In this document: one piece after another, positions 42,503 through 51,496 of the stretch | Layout: every line of letters starts with the position of its first letter | How positions within the stretch are numbered: the stretch's first letter is position 1 | From: JBBIMP01 sp037444305 | Lineage (GTDB): Bacteria; Acidobacteriota; UBA6911 | Direction of reading: 5' to 3' | Assembly (NCBI GenBank): GCA_037444305.1 | Contig: JBBIMP010000012.1 | Coordinates: 62,001-126,000 of the forward strand | DNA length: 64,000 nt | The notes under the pieces: model-generated | Database searches by the model: none | What the model was told of the DNA's origin: nothing | The model's input: the letters and a program-made list of their open reading frames with translations, nothing else | Translations under genes and position numbers: made by a program

Positions 42503-42994
42503 CTACATCTTGTATTTGCCCAGGTCGTCGGGATTGAGGTTTTCCAGCCACTGGCGGATATCTTCGGGACTCTTATCCGTCGAAGGCGTGGCAGTGGCCG
42601 CGCTCGACTTGGCGATCACTTCATCGGTGACAAAAATCGGCGAATCGGTGCGCAGCGCGATGGCAATGGCATCGGACGGACGCGAGTCCACCGTCAGCAG
42701 CTTTCCCCCGACATCCAGGAAAATCAGCGCATAAAAGGTGTTGTCCTTCAGCTCGGTGACAACGATCTTAGTCACCCGGGCATTCAAATGGCCCAGCATC
42801 CCCTTAATGAGATCGTGGGTCATCGGCCTGGGCGTGTCTACCTTTTCAATCTGCAGCGCAATCGCGTTGGCTTCAAAGATGCCGACCCAGATCGGCAGGA
42901 GGGTTTCACTGTTGGTGTCCTGCAGGACCACAATGGGCGAGTTGGTCAGCGGGTCCATCATCAGGCCTTTAATCTTGAATTCAATCTCCTTCAT
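42503..42994 (-). CDS. DUF151/bifunctional nuclease family protein
   Basis: 163 residues. Family pattern: PIVVLQDTNSETLLPIWVGIFEANAIALQIE near the N-terminus, then PRPMTHDLIKGMLGHL and DSRPSDAIAIALRTDSPIFVTDEVI. Plant and bacterial members are described as bifunctional DNase/RNase; the in vivo role in bacteria is not settled. A UVR-like tail is absent; the C-terminus instead has a short linker and DIRQWLENLNPDDLGKYKM, a helix often found in this family. The ATG at 42994 has AGGAG 5 bases upstream, overlapping the end of miaB, so translation is coupled to it. Confidence 0.9.
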   Translation of the reverse strand: MKEIEFKIKGLMMDPLTNSPIVVLQDTNSETLLPIWVGIFEANAIALQIEKVDTPRPMTHDLIKGMLGHLNARVTKIVVTELKDNTFYALIFLDVGGKLLTVDSRPSDAIAIALRTDSPIFVTDEVIAKSSAATATPSTDKSPEDIRQWLENLNPDDLGKYKM

Positions 42995-42996
42995 GA

Positions 42997-44325
42997 TCAC
43001 TCCTGGGGCCCGGAAGCCAATGCGCCTTTCAGGCTGTTGGCGCTAAAGTCTGTGATATCTACTGTTATCAGCTTTCCGAGAAGGTATTTCGGACCGTTAA
43101 AATTGACGATCTTGTTATTCCCTGCCCGCCCGGAAAGGGAGAAACGGTTCCGGGCCGGCTCCTCGACGAGCACTTCGAGCGCCCTCCCCACGTAGGCTGC
43201 ATTCTTGTTGTATTGAATAAGCTTCTGCTGCTCCTGCAACAGGCTGAGTCTCCTGCTCTTCACCTCTTCCGGTACGTCATCGGGCAGGCTTGCCGCCGTG
43301 GTGGTGGGCCGAGGAGAGTATTTGAAGGAGTAGAGGCTGTCGTACCTGGCTTCGTCCAGAAGACTGAGGGTATCCCTGAAATCCTCCTCCCTTTCACCCG
43401 GAAATCCGACGATGATGTCGGTGGAGATGGCGATTTCCCTTGCGGCCCGCTGAATCTTCCGGACGGTTTCGAGGTAGCGACGCCGGCTGTAGCCGCGGCG
43501 CATGGCCCGCAAGATCCTGCTGGAGCCCGACTGTACCGGAAGATGTATGTGGTTGCAGACCTTCGGGCACGACTCCATGACATTCAAGAGGTCGTCGCTG
43601 AAATCGTCTGGGTGGGGGGAGGTAAAGCGGATTCGCTCGAGGCCGCGGATTGCGGCCAGCCGCCTGACCAGGTCCGGAAAGCTGTTTCCGGCCGGGGAGG
43701 GGTCTCGATATGAGTTTACGGTCTGTCCCAGGAGCACAATTTCAATATAGCCTTCCGCGACGAGCTCTTCAACTTCACGGATGATCTTCCCGCTTTCTCT
43801 GTCCCTCTGCTTCCCGCGGGTAAAGGGAACTACGCAGAAGCTGCACCTTCGGCTGCATCCCTCGCTGATGGTCACGGAGGCCCGCCAGCGGTTCTCACGA
43901 AGGATGAAAGCGACTTCCATCGGCTCGGGATCTTCATCCATGCGCATACTGATGGCTGCCGCTCCGGTAATCGCGGCCTCGTGCACCAGATCCGCGATGA
44001 CGCCTCCCTTCTGCGGCCCGGCCAGCAGGTTTACGTGGGGAGCCTTGGCCAAGACAGCTTCTCCTTCCAGCTGCGCCATGCAACCGACCACCCCGAGCAC
44101 GAGATCGGGATTTTCCCTCCTGGCCCGCTTGAATTCTCCCAGCCGTGCGTAAACCTTCTGCACGGCCTTTTCGCGCACGCTGCAGGTGTTGAGGATGATG
44201 ACGTCGGCCTGGGCGGAATCTTCAACGGATTCGAGGCCGTTCTGGAGGAGATTCCCTGCAATTTTTTCGGAGTCGAGCACGTTCATCTGGCAGCCGAACG
44301 TCTCGATGAAGAACTTCCTAGCCAT
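42997..44325 (-). CDS. miaB: tRNA-2-methylthio-N6-dimethylallyladenosine synthase
   Basis: Methylthiotransferase acting on A37 of tRNAs reading U-starting codons. 442 residues. The N-terminal MTTase domain carries three cluster cysteines (TFGCQMN, LNTCSVREKA, VGCMAQ). The radical SAM domain has CSRRCSFC; a TRAM domain ends the protein. The motif TFGCQMN and the overall length fit MiaB rather than MtaB or RimO. The ATG at 44325 is preferred; a longer frame to 44574 runs into recN. It lies 8 bases after recN and 2 bases before the DUF151 gene, so the three are an operon. Confidence 0.95.
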   Translation of the reverse strand: MARKFFIETFGCQMNVLDSEKIAGNLLQNGLESVEDSAQADVIILNTCSVREKAVQKVYARLGEFKRARRENPDLVLGVVGCMAQLEGEAVLAKAPHVNLLAGPQKGGVIADLVHEAAITGAAAISMRMDEDPEPMEVAFILRENRWRASVTISEGCSRRCSFCVVPFTRGKQRDRESGKIIREVEELVAEGYIEIVLLGQTVNSYRDPSPAGNSFPDLVRRLAAIRGLERIRFTSPHPDDFSDDLLNVMESCPKVCNHIHLPVQSGSSRILRAMRRGYSRRRYLETVRKIQRAAREIAISTDIIVGFPGEREEDFRDTLSLLDEARYDSLYSFKYSPRPTTTAASLPDDVPEEVKSRRLSLLQEQQKLIQYNKNAAYVGRALEVLVEEPARNRFSLSGRAGNNKIVNFNGPKYLLGKLITVDITDFSANSLKGALASGPQE

Positions 44326-44333
44326 TCTCTGTT

Positions 44334-46061
44334 CTACCTGGCCTTGCCCTTGACCTGGCCTTTGTGCTCGGCCGACATCGTCAGTACCTCTCGTGCGTGC
44401 CGCCGCGTCGTGTCGGTGATGACGGCACCGCCGAGCATTCGCGCAACTTCCTCCTCGCGGTCTTTCCCATCCAGTGCCCGCACCTGGGTCTCGGTCCTTG
44501 AGCCCGACAAGTCCTTTTTCACGAACAGGTGCCTGTCGGCATATGCTGCGATCTGCGGCAGGTGGGTTACGCAAAGCACCTGGTGATCTCGAGAAACGCG
44601 CGCGAGCCGCCTCCCGACCGCTTCCGCCACCCTGCCGCCGATGCCGGCGTCCACCTCGTCGAAAACCATGGTCGAACCCGGATCGCCCCCGCCGCAGATC
44701 ACCTGGATGGCCAGCAGGATCCGTGACAGCTCGCCTCCCGATGCGATCTTGGCCAGGGGACGCATTTCCTCCCCGAGATTAGGTGCCAGGTAGAACTCTA
44801 CCTTATCGATACCGTCGGGTCCACATTCGGGGGGGATGGTTGCGGCATTCGCTCTGCCTCCCTTTGGGTGAAAACGAATCTCGAGTTTCATTTTTTCCAT
44901 CGAGAGCGCCCTGAATTCCTTCCGGATTTCGCGCTCGAGCAGGTCCGCGTCGGCGCGGCGTTTTTTCGAAAGTCTGCCGGCCGCCGAAAGGTAGAGCTGC
45001 AGGTTTTCGGCCAACCGGCTCTTTAGATTCCCCATCGACTCCTCGTGGTCAAGCAGCTCCGCCAGTTCTTTCTCGCAGGAGGCGGCATGCCCGAGGATCT
45101 CGCTGACGCTCCGACCGTACTTGCCTGCCAGCCGCTCGATTTCGGCCAGCCTGCGCTGCACCGCATCCAGGCGTTGGGGACTGAATTCGAGGCCCGCGTG
45201 ATAGTCTCGCAGCGCAAGCGAGAGGTCTTCCAGCAAGTAAAGGGTTTCGCCGAGGGACTTGCGCGTTTCCGACCATCTGGAGTCGAATTCCTCGAGCTCT
45301 GTCAGGACACGCTCGAGCCGTTTGGCTTGAGAGAGGATGGAGTGCCCGCTCTCGTACAGACTCGAATACGCTTCGCTGGAGAGGGAAAAGATCTTCTCGT
45401 GGTTCGCCAGCAGTGTGCGCTCCTGCTCCAGCTCCTCCGATTCCCCGGGCTGCAGATCTGCCCGCCGGATCTCGGAGAGCTGAAACTGCAGGATGTCGAT
45501 TTTGCGCAATCGGTCCTGCTCGCTGATCTGCAGCGAGCGGATCCGGTCGGCGGTGTTGCGGAGTTCGACGAACCTGCCTCGCACCTCCGCACAGGCTTCC
45601 TGATTGGAGCCGAACCGATCGAGCCATTCGAGGTGCGTGTCCAACTCGAGGAGCGCGTGATGATCCTGCTGGCCGTGAATCCGTGCCAGATGTGTGCCGA
45701 GGGCCTTCAGCAGCGTGAGCGTCGCCGGGCTGTCCTGGATGAAAATGCGCGAACGCCCCGTGGTTGCGATATCGCGACGGATAATCACGGTGTCGTCATC
45801 GCAGTCGATTCCCGCCTGGGTAAGAATGTCATGTATGACGCTATCGGGACCGACGGTGAAGATCGCCTCGAGAACGGCGGTGTCGGCTTTCGTCCGAACC
45901 AGATCCTGCGAGGAACGGCCGCCCAGGAGCAGGCCCAGGGCGTCCACCAGGATCGATTTTCCCGACCCTGTCTCGCCGGTGAGCAGGTTCAGGCCGCGAT
46001 CGAATTCAATCTGGAGGTCGCGGATCAGCGCAAAATCTCTAATCTTCAGAAACCGGAGCAT
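44334..46061 (-). CDS. recN: DNA repair protein RecN
   Basis: SMC-like ATPase of double-strand break repair. 575 residues, normal length. Walker A GETGSGKSILVDAL near residue 29; two long coiled-coil arms in the middle; signature ASGGELSRILLAIQVI and Walker B TMVFDEVDAGIGG at the C-terminal side, followed by VTHLPQIAAYADRH. First gene of recN-miaB-DUF151 on the minus strand, with only a weak ribosome site before the ATG. No LexA box was recognised by eye upstream. Confidence 0.96.
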   Translation of the reverse strand: MLRFLKIRDFALIRDLQIEFDRGLNLLTGETGSGKSILVDALGLLLGGRSSQDLVRTKADTAVLEAIFTVGPDSVIHDILTQAGIDCDDDTVIIRRDIATTGRSRIFIQDSPATLTLLKALGTHLARIHGQQDHHALLELDTHLEWLDRFGSNQEACAEVRGRFVELRNTADRIRSLQISEQDRLRKIDILQFQLSEIRRADLQPGESEELEQERTLLANHEKIFSLSSEAYSSLYESGHSILSQAKRLERVLTELEEFDSRWSETRKSLGETLYLLEDLSLALRDYHAGLEFSPQRLDAVQRRLAEIERLAGKYGRSVSEILGHAASCEKELAELLDHEESMGNLKSRLAENLQLYLSAAGRLSKKRRADADLLEREIRKEFRALSMEKMKLEIRFHPKGGRANAATIPPECGPDGIDKVEFYLAPNLGEEMRPLAKIASGGELSRILLAIQVICGGGDPGSTMVFDEVDAGIGGRVAEAVGRRLARVSRDHQVLCVTHLPQIAAYADRHLFVKKDLSGSRTETQVRALDGKDREEEVARMLGGAVITDTTRRHAREVLTMSAEHKGQVKGKAR

Positions 46062-46150
46062 GATCCCGTCATCAAATAAGGGCGTAGGCAGCTTTTGGAG
46101 CGCTCAGTTTAGCACAGCAGCGGTCCGGTGACCAAGCGGAGGCAATGTGT

Positions 46151-46179
46151 TTGACATGACCTGTAAGCTATGGTAATTC
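46151..46179 (+). promoter_or_regulatory. Promoter of the tol-pal operon
   Basis: TTGACA (46151-46156), 17-base spacer, TAATTC (46174-46179), giving a leader of about 100 bases before tolQ. Perfect -35, fair -10. Confidence 0.6.
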
Positions 46180-46282
46180 TTCGCCTTAGGCATTATCCGC
46201 AGGCCTGGGGAGGGGCCCAATCATCGTCACCAACTCTGTCACCTTTCTCGCTTTGCAGGTTGAACCCGGGTTCGGAGGAGGG

Positions 46283-46969
46283 ATGTTCAATCTGCTTCTC
46301 CGCGCTGGCGGATTCGCGTTCTTCATCCTTGGACTTCTGCTCCTGTTTTCCCTCGCCTCCTGGGCTATCATCCTCAGAAAATGGCTTGTGTTCCGTGCCA
46401 TTGAGCAACAGGGCCGGGCATTCGTCACCTTTTTCCGAAAGAGCGCGCGCCTCAGCGAGGTGAATGCCGCGTGCGAGCACTACCGCAGCACGCCGCTCTC
46501 CGGGATTTTCACGGCGGGGTACCTGGAACTCAATACGCAAATCCAGGCGGCCAAGGGCAAAGAGGGGGCGGGAACCACGAATCCCGGGCACACCGTCTTG
46601 ACCGCCAGGAATCTGGGGGGAATCCAGCGCTCGCTCAACCGTGCCGCGGCGGCGGAACTTTCGGTGCTGGAGAAGAGCATGAGCTGGCTGGCAACTACGG
46701 CCTCGGTGACGCCCTTCGTGGGCCTGCTTGGGACCGTGGTCGGCATCATAAATGCCTTCTGGGGGCTGGGGCTGGAAAAGACGGCCTCCATTCAAGCCGT
46801 CGCTCCCGGCATCGCCGAGGCGCTGATTGCCACCGCGGCGGGCCTGTTTGCAGCCATTCCGGCGCTGATCGCATACAACCAGTTCGTGCACAGGATCAAG
46901 GAAGTGGCATCTGAGATGGATGACTTTTCTGCTGAGTTCATGAATCTGGTCGAGAGGAGCTTCAGCTGA
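46283..46969 (+). CDS. tolQ: TolQ/ExbB-family proton channel protein
   Basis: Inner-membrane motor subunit that uses proton flow to drive Tol-Pal. 228 residues with three membrane helices: one near the N-terminus (FAFFILGLLLLFSLASWAIIL), and the conserved pair beginning ATTASVTPFVGLLGTVVGIINAF and IAEALIATAAGLFAAIPALIAYN. The ATG at 46283 is set by GGAGGAGG; an in-frame ATG at 46253 is less likely. It overlaps tolR by one base (TGATG). Named tolQ, not exbB, because the operon continues with tolB, pal and cpoB. Confidence 0.94.
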   Translation: MFNLLLRAGGFAFFILGLLLLFSLASWAIILRKWLVFRAIEQQGRAFVTFFRKSARLSEVNAACEHYRSTPLSGIFTAGYLELNTQIQAAKGKEGAGTTNPGHTVLTARNLGGIQRSLNRAAAAELSVLEKSMSWLATTASVTPFVGLLGTVVGIINAFWGLGLEKTASIQAVAPGIAEALIATAAGLFAAIPALIAYNQFVHRIKEVASEMDDFSAEFMNLVERSFS

Positions 46970-47394
46970 TGGCCTTCACCACTCCGCAGGGACGGACGTC
47001 AACCTCTCTCTCCGAGATCAACGTGGTGCCGCTCGTGGACATCATGCTCGTCCTGCTGGTCATTTTCATGGTGACGGCCCCGATCCTGCAGACGGGGATC
47101 GATGTGCAGCTCCCGGAGACGAGAAACGTCGTCGACAGGAATCCCGAGCAGCGGATCGTCCTGTCGATCAGCCGCGAGGGCCTGATCTATTACGGCTCCG
47201 ATGTCATCAATTTTACTGAAATCCCCGACCTGCTGAAGCGGGACGCGAAGGGCCCGAAGGACCAGGTCTTTCTCCGGGCCGACAAGGACGTGAAGTGGAA
47301 CTCCATCGTGTCGGTCGTTGATGCCATCCGCGGCGCCGGGTATGCTGAGATAAAGCTCGTAACGAAGCCCTTTACCGAGCCGCGCCGCAGATAG
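46969..47394 (+). CDS. tolR: TolR/ExbD-family protein
   Basis: 141-residue partner of TolQ. Single N-terminal helix carrying the proton-path Asp: INVVPLVDIMLVLLVIFMVTAP. The periplasmic domain follows, with VQLPETRNV and ending in the usual LVTKPF segment. One-base overlap with tolQ. The next gene begins 12 bases after the stop. Confidence 0.95.
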   Translation: MAFTTPQGRTSTSLSEINVVPLVDIMLVLLVIFMVTAPILQTGIDVQLPETRNVVDRNPEQRIVLSISREGLIYYGSDVINFTEIPDLLKRDAKGPKDQVFLRADKDVKWNSIVSVVDAIRGAGYAEIKLVTKPFTEPRRR

Positions 47395-47406
47395 GAGCTA
47401 TTGAGA

Positions 47407-48213
47407 ATGAGCAGAGTGCCGCCGAGGGGAACCTTGCTGGACATTCCACTCATACGTGAAAAACGGGGCGGTTCCCTTTTGGGATCGATCGGAATCCACC
47501 TCCTTGCGCTGCTTGTGGTGATCCTGGCGCCATATCTTCTTCCGAGCCCCCAGGCTATCCAGATCGGCACCGGTCCCGGGGGCGGCACGGGCGGAGAGTC
47601 CTACACCGTGGGCGTGGCGGATGACCTTGCCGGCGGCTTCGGCATGACCAAACCCTCGCTCATCCCTCAGCCTCCCGCCCTTATTGAGGAGAAACCGGCC
47701 AAGGAGGAGCCCGTCAAGGAGGCGGTGCAGATTCCGGATACTCTGGAAATCAAAAAGGCGCGCCCAAAGCAAGAGAGAGCGGTAAAAAAGGAAACCCCTC
47801 CCGCGAAGTCAAACGTCATCCCCACAGCTCCTCAACCCGGTGCGGGCGGCACAGGCGGGGTGTCGGGCGGATCGGGCGGCGGCCGCGGCGGCGGAAGCGG
47901 AGTATCCATTGGAACCGGCTCCGGCGGATGGGGCGACTCCTGGTATGCCAGGACTGTGGAGTCGCGCATCGGCTCCGCCTGGATCAAGCCCGTGAATGTG
48001 ACGCAGCGTATAGAGATCATTTACAGTTTTGTCGTCGGGCCGGATGGCTACATTTACGACATTCGCAAAGTAAAATCCTGCGGCAACGAAGCTCTGGACC
48101 TGACTGCCGAGCGGGCGATTCGGGCCTCGAATCCGCTGAGCCCTCCCCCTCCCGAATTGAGAAGCCGCCCGCTGGAGTTCGCAGCCCAGTTCGTGTACCC
48201 TCCGTACCCCTAG
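47407..48213 (+). CDS. TolA/TonB-like energy transducer
   Basis: 268 residues occupying the tolA position. A short cytoplasmic N-terminus and one membrane helix (SIGIHLLALLVVILAPYLL) lead into a long low-complexity spacer, first Pro/Glu/Lys-rich (EEKPAKEEPVKEAVQIP) and then Gly-rich (GGVSGGSGGGRGGGSG). The C-terminal domain of about 95 residues (WYARTVESRIGSAWIKPVN onward) resembles TonB-C/TolA-C. The spacer is thus made to span the periplasm. The ATG at 47407, 9 bases after AGGAG, is preferred to a TTG at 47401. Role: links the TolQR motor to TolB-Pal. Confidence 0.9.
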   Translation: MSRVPPRGTLLDIPLIREKRGGSLLGSIGIHLLALLVVILAPYLLPSPQAIQIGTGPGGGTGGESYTVGVADDLAGGFGMTKPSLIPQPPALIEEKPAKEEPVKEAVQIPDTLEIKKARPKQERAVKKETPPAKSNVIPTAPQPGAGGTGGVSGGSGGGRGGGSGVSIGTGSGGWGDSWYARTVESRIGSAWIKPVNVTQRIEIIYSFVVGPDGYIYDIRKVKSCGNEALDLTAERAIRASNPLSPPPPELRSRPLEFAAQFVYPPYP

Positions 48214-48234
48214 GAACCGCATCAAAGGAGTGAG

Positions 48235-49572
48235 ATGTACGTCAAAACCGTTCTTTCCGGCCTGCTGCTCGGTCTTATTCTGTTCCCCTCATCCTCCTCG
48301 ACCCAGGACAAGCCCCAGATACTCATACGGCCGCCGGCGCAGGAAGAGGTCATCTTGGCGGTGCCCAATGTTCAGCCGTTGCTTTCTGAACAGGCCGCGG
48401 AATTGGCGGACAGCATCAGGATTTTCAACCAGGTGTTGTGGGATGACCTGCGCTTCTCCGGATTCTTCACGCTGGCGGGCAAAAGCTTCTATCCCCCGGA
48501 TCCGATCGTGCGGCCTGAGGATCTCAAGTATGATGCCTGGAGTACGCTCCCCTTTCGCGTGAGCTTTCTCAGCGCAGGTTCGCTGGAGCTCTCGGGCGGC
48601 ATTCTCCGCGCAGAGCTGCGCATCTTCGACATGAAGCTGAGGTCCATGAGTTTCGGGCAGCGCATATCGGGAGACATAGACCAGGTGAGGTCCATTGCGC
48701 ACAGGTGGGCGGACGAGGTCGTGTACAAGCTGACTGCCGGCGCCTCGCGCGGCATTGCTTCCACGAAAATCGCCTACACTTCCAGGCGTGGGGATGCCAA
48801 GGAAATCTACGTCATGGACTACGACGGACACGATGCCCGTGCATTCACCCGCAACGGCTCGCTCAACCTCTTTCCGAACTGGTCGACCGACAACACCCGG
48901 CTGGCTTTTGTCAGCTTCCGGACGGGCCAGCCGGAGATCAACATTCATTCCTACCTGGATGGCGCCCGGCTTCCCTTCCCCATGTTCAATTCCCTGGCCA
49001 CCACTCCGGCAATCTCACCCGATGGTTCGCAGATCGTATTCGCACTCCGGACTCCCCGCGGGGATGCCGACCTCTTCATCTCGCGCATGGACGGCTCAGA
49101 CCGGCGCAACATCACCAACCATCCGGCCATTGACCAATCGCCCACCTGGGCTCCCTCCGGCAGGCAGATCGCCTTCGCCTCGGACCGGAATGGCACCAAC
49201 CAGATCTTCATATGCGACTCCGACGGCGCCAACGTCCGCCGTATTCTCGTTGAAGGCGGGGATGCCGATTCCCCCTCGTGGTCCCCGGACGGCCGATGGA
49301 TAGCATTCCATTGGCGGCCCCGGTTTGGCGCGAACTACGACATTTTCATTGCCGAGGCCGGCAGCGGCAGGATCAACCAGCTGACGAGCGGATCCGGCAG
49401 CAATCAGAATCCCACCTGGGCTCCAGACAGCCGGCACCTGGCGTTCAATTCGAATCGAAACGGGGCCGACCAGATCTTCATAATGCTGGGTGATGGGAGC
49501 GAGCAGCGGATGGTGACGACCCAGGGTGTCAACACGAGCCCGTCCTGGGGCGGGTTTGTGCGCAGGGATTAA
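48235..49572 (+). CDS. tolB: Tol-Pal system protein TolB
   Basis: Periplasmic six-bladed beta-propeller that binds Pal and TolA. 445 residues. Signal peptide (SGLLLGLILFPSSSSTQD), an N-terminal alpha/beta domain, then repeated propeller motifs such as SPDGSQIVFAL, APSGRQIAFASDRNG, SPDGRWIAFHW and APDSRHLAFNSNRNG. AAGGAG lies 6 bases before the ATG. A palindrome after its stop is listed separately. Confidence 0.95.
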   Translation: MYVKTVLSGLLLGLILFPSSSSTQDKPQILIRPPAQEEVILAVPNVQPLLSEQAAELADSIRIFNQVLWDDLRFSGFFTLAGKSFYPPDPIVRPEDLKYDAWSTLPFRVSFLSAGSLELSGGILRAELRIFDMKLRSMSFGQRISGDIDQVRSIAHRWADEVVYKLTAGASRGIASTKIAYTSRRGDAKEIYVMDYDGHDARAFTRNGSLNLFPNWSTDNTRLAFVSFRTGQPEINIHSYLDGARLPFPMFNSLATTPAISPDGSQIVFALRTPRGDADLFISRMDGSDRRNITNHPAIDQSPTWAPSGRQIAFASDRNGTNQIFICDSDGANVRRILVEGGDADSPSWSPDGRWIAFHWRPRFGANYDIFIAEAGSGRINQLTSGSGSNQNPTWAPDSRHLAFNSNRNGADQIFIMLGDGSEQRMVTTQGVNTSPSWGGFVRRD

Positions 49573-49593
49573 TGAAAATTAATCGCCTTGGCC

Positions 49594-49610
49594 GCTAAAT
49601 TGTATTTAGC
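49594..49610. repeat. Perfect palindrome between tolB and pal
   Basis: GCTAAAT-TGT-ATTTAGC, seven-base arms with a 3-base centre, 22 bases after the tolB stop and in an AT-rich patch before pal. A TATATT follows at 49627. It could be an operator or a small RNA hairpin at the tolB 3' end; it is not followed by a T-tract. Confidence 0.5.
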
Positions 49611-49720
49611 AGAAAAGTCGGTGTGCTATATTAGCCGCGCATTGATGTCCCCCGACACCACGGGGACGGAGAATCAACTATCGAATCACATCAGGCTCTG
49701 AGAAGGAGGCGCGATTCATC

Positions 49721-50479
49721 ATGGGAAATAAGAGGTTCTTTCTTGCCATTCTAACCATTCTCGCGGCGGGCCTAATGCTGGCGGGGGCCGGCTGTTCCAA
49801 GAAGGTAGCCCCTCCTCCGGCTGCCACTCCGGCGCCCGCGCCGGCGCCCGCACCTCCGCCGGTGGCGCCAAGCATATCATTTGCCGCCTCGCCTTCTGCC
49901 ATCGAGCAGGGCCAGTCTTCCACCCTCTCGTGGAATTCCACCAACGCCACTGAAGTGACCATCGACGGCGGGATCGGCTCCGTGCCGGCCTCGGGCAGCA
50001 GGACCGTATCCCCGACCACCTCGATCACCTATCGGGCAAGAGCGACCGGTCCCGGCGGAAGCGCCGAGGCGGAAGCCAGGCTGACGGTGACCGCTCGGCC
50101 GGCCGTAGCGCCGCCGGTGCGTCCGCTGAGCGACGCCGAGTTCTTTACGACGAACGTGAAGGACATATTCTTCGACTACGACCAGTATGATATCCGGCTG
50201 GATGCCCGAAGCGTCCTTCAGGCCAACGCCCGGGCTTTGGCGGAACGGTCCGGATTGCGGTTCAGGATTGAAGGTCACTGCGACGAACGCGGATCGGAAA
50301 AGTACAACCTCGCGCTCGGTGACCGGCGCGCGAATGCCGCCAGGGATTTTCTGATCGGCCAAGGCGTCAGCGCGGACCGCATCGAAACCATCAGCTACGG
50401 GAAAGAAAGGCCGTTCTGCTCGGAGTCGAATGAGGACTGCTGGCAGAAGAACCGCCGCGCTCACTTCGTTATGCGCTGA
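49721..50479 (+). CDS. pal: Peptidoglycan-associated lipoprotein Pal with an inserted Ig-like domain
   Basis: Outer-membrane lipoprotein that ties peptidoglycan to the Tol complex. 252 residues, some 80 longer than E. coli Pal. Order: signal peptide and lipobox LAGAGC; an Ala/Pro linker; an Ig-like fold of about 80 residues (SISFAASPSAIEQGQSSTL to LTVTARP) of a type common in Acidobacteriota secreted proteins; then the OmpA/Pal domain (about 143-252) with DIFFDYDQYDIRLDA, IEGHCDERGSEKYNLALGDRRA and SYGKERP, which bind diaminopimelate. GAAGGAGG lies upstream of the ATG. It ends in a strong terminator. Confidence 0.95.
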   Translation: MGNKRFFLAILTILAAGLMLAGAGCSKKVAPPPAATPAPAPAPAPPPVAPSISFAASPSAIEQGQSSTLSWNSTNATEVTIDGGIGSVPASGSRTVSPTTSITYRARATGPGGSAEAEARLTVTARPAVAPPVRPLSDAEFFTTNVKDIFFDYDQYDIRLDARSVLQANARALAERSGLRFRIEGHCDERGSEKYNLALGDRRANAARDFLIGQGVSADRIETISYGKERPFCSESNEDCWQKNRRAHFVMR

Positions 50480-50505
50480 AAAGCGCAGGGTCTCATGACA
50501 GCAAG

Positions 50506-50546
50506 GCCGGAGAGGAATCCTGCGTTTCCTCTCCGGCTTTTCTTTT
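50506..50546 (+). terminator. Rho-independent terminator between pal and cpoB
   Basis: Perfect 12-bp stem (GCCGGAGAGGAA/TTCCTCTCCGGC) with an 8-base loop and then TTTTCTTTT. It separates pal from cpoB, which therefore probably has its own promoter. Confidence 0.9.
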
Positions 50547-50566
50547 GGCGGCATTGATGCCCGTTA

Positions 50567-50596
50567 TTGACTGTGAAATAATCGAGTCGATTAACA
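50567..50596 (+). promoter_or_regulatory. Candidate promoter of cpoB
   Basis: TTGACT (50567-50572), 18-base spacer, TTAACA (50591-50596). The -10 is weak, but a promoter is expected here because a terminator lies upstream. Confidence 0.3.
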
Positions 50597-50616
50597 CTCT
50601 TTAGGAGATTAGGCCG

Positions 50617-51477
50617 ATGAAGAGATTACCTGTTTGTTGCCTGCTGGTTTTTCTCCTGGCGGCGGCGCCCTCCGCCGACGCGGGAACCAAGGAGGAGCTG
50701 GTCCGCCTGCAGGCGGACGTCCTTGCGTTGCAGAACCAGATACGGCTGCTGGAAAAGACCTTCAGCGAGCGAACGCAGGGCCTTCACAGCCTCGTCGTGC
50801 AGCTGAACGACCAGGTCGGCAGGACCTCGCTTCTGCTCGACAAACTTGCCTTGTCCATGGAAAACCGTGATGCGGGGGAGCGATCGGCCAACACCGCTGT
50901 TCTGGAGGAAATCCGGTCCCTCTCCAGAAAGTTCGACGATACAGGAGTTCAGATCTCCGCCTTGACGCAGCAGTTGGCCGACATGCGGGTGCAATCGAAA
51001 CCGATCACGCAGCGCATCTTTCAGGCCGCCGGCGCGAATCCGCAGACTCTGGCTCTGTCCGCGGATGCCATCTACAACGAAGCCTTCAACGATCTGATAC
51101 AAGGCAACTTTGACCTCGCAATCGAGGGATTCAGGGCGTTTCTGAGGAGCTTTCCGAGCAACGAAAACGCGGATGACGCCCAGTACAACATCGGCGAGGC
51201 GTTCTACGCGGCTCGAAAGCTGCCGGATGCAATCGCCGCCTTCGCCAAGGTTATCTCGGATTATCCGAGCGGCGACAAGGTAGCCAGCGCCCATTTCAAA
51301 CGCGCCAAGGCGCACCTGCTGATGGGAGACCGGACCAACGCGATCAGCGACTTCAGGCGCGTGGTGGAGAAATATCCCGCTGCCCCGGAAGCGGGGCTCG
51401 CCGAGAGCGAACTGAAGGAGCTTGGAGTGGACATCTCGAAACCTTCGACGGGCAGCACACCTCGCCGAAGGCCTTAA
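50617..51477 (+). CDS. cpoB: Tol-Pal system protein CpoB/YbgF
   Basis: Periplasmic coordinator of outer-membrane constriction and peptidoglycan synthesis. 286 residues: signal peptide ending SADAG; an N-terminal coiled coil (about 25-130, heptads through EELVRLQADVLALQNQIRLLE); and a C-terminal set of three TPRs (YNEAFNDLIQGNFDLAIEGFRAFL onwards). TTAGGAG lies 9 bases before the ATG. Although at the end of the tol-pal locus, the terminator before it suggests separate control; ssb follows closely. Confidence 0.93.
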   Translation: MKRLPVCCLLVFLLAAAPSADAGTKEELVRLQADVLALQNQIRLLEKTFSERTQGLHSLVVQLNDQVGRTSLLLDKLALSMENRDAGERSANTAVLEEIRSLSRKFDDTGVQISALTQQLADMRVQSKPITQRIFQAAGANPQTLALSADAIYNEAFNDLIQGNFDLAIEGFRAFLRSFPSNENADDAQYNIGEAFYAARKLPDAIAAFAKVISDYPSGDKVASAHFKRAKAHLLMGDRTNAISDFRRVVEKYPAAPEAGLAESELKELGVDISKPSTGSTPRRRP

Positions 51478-51496
51478 CCAGTACTGGAGACACGGA

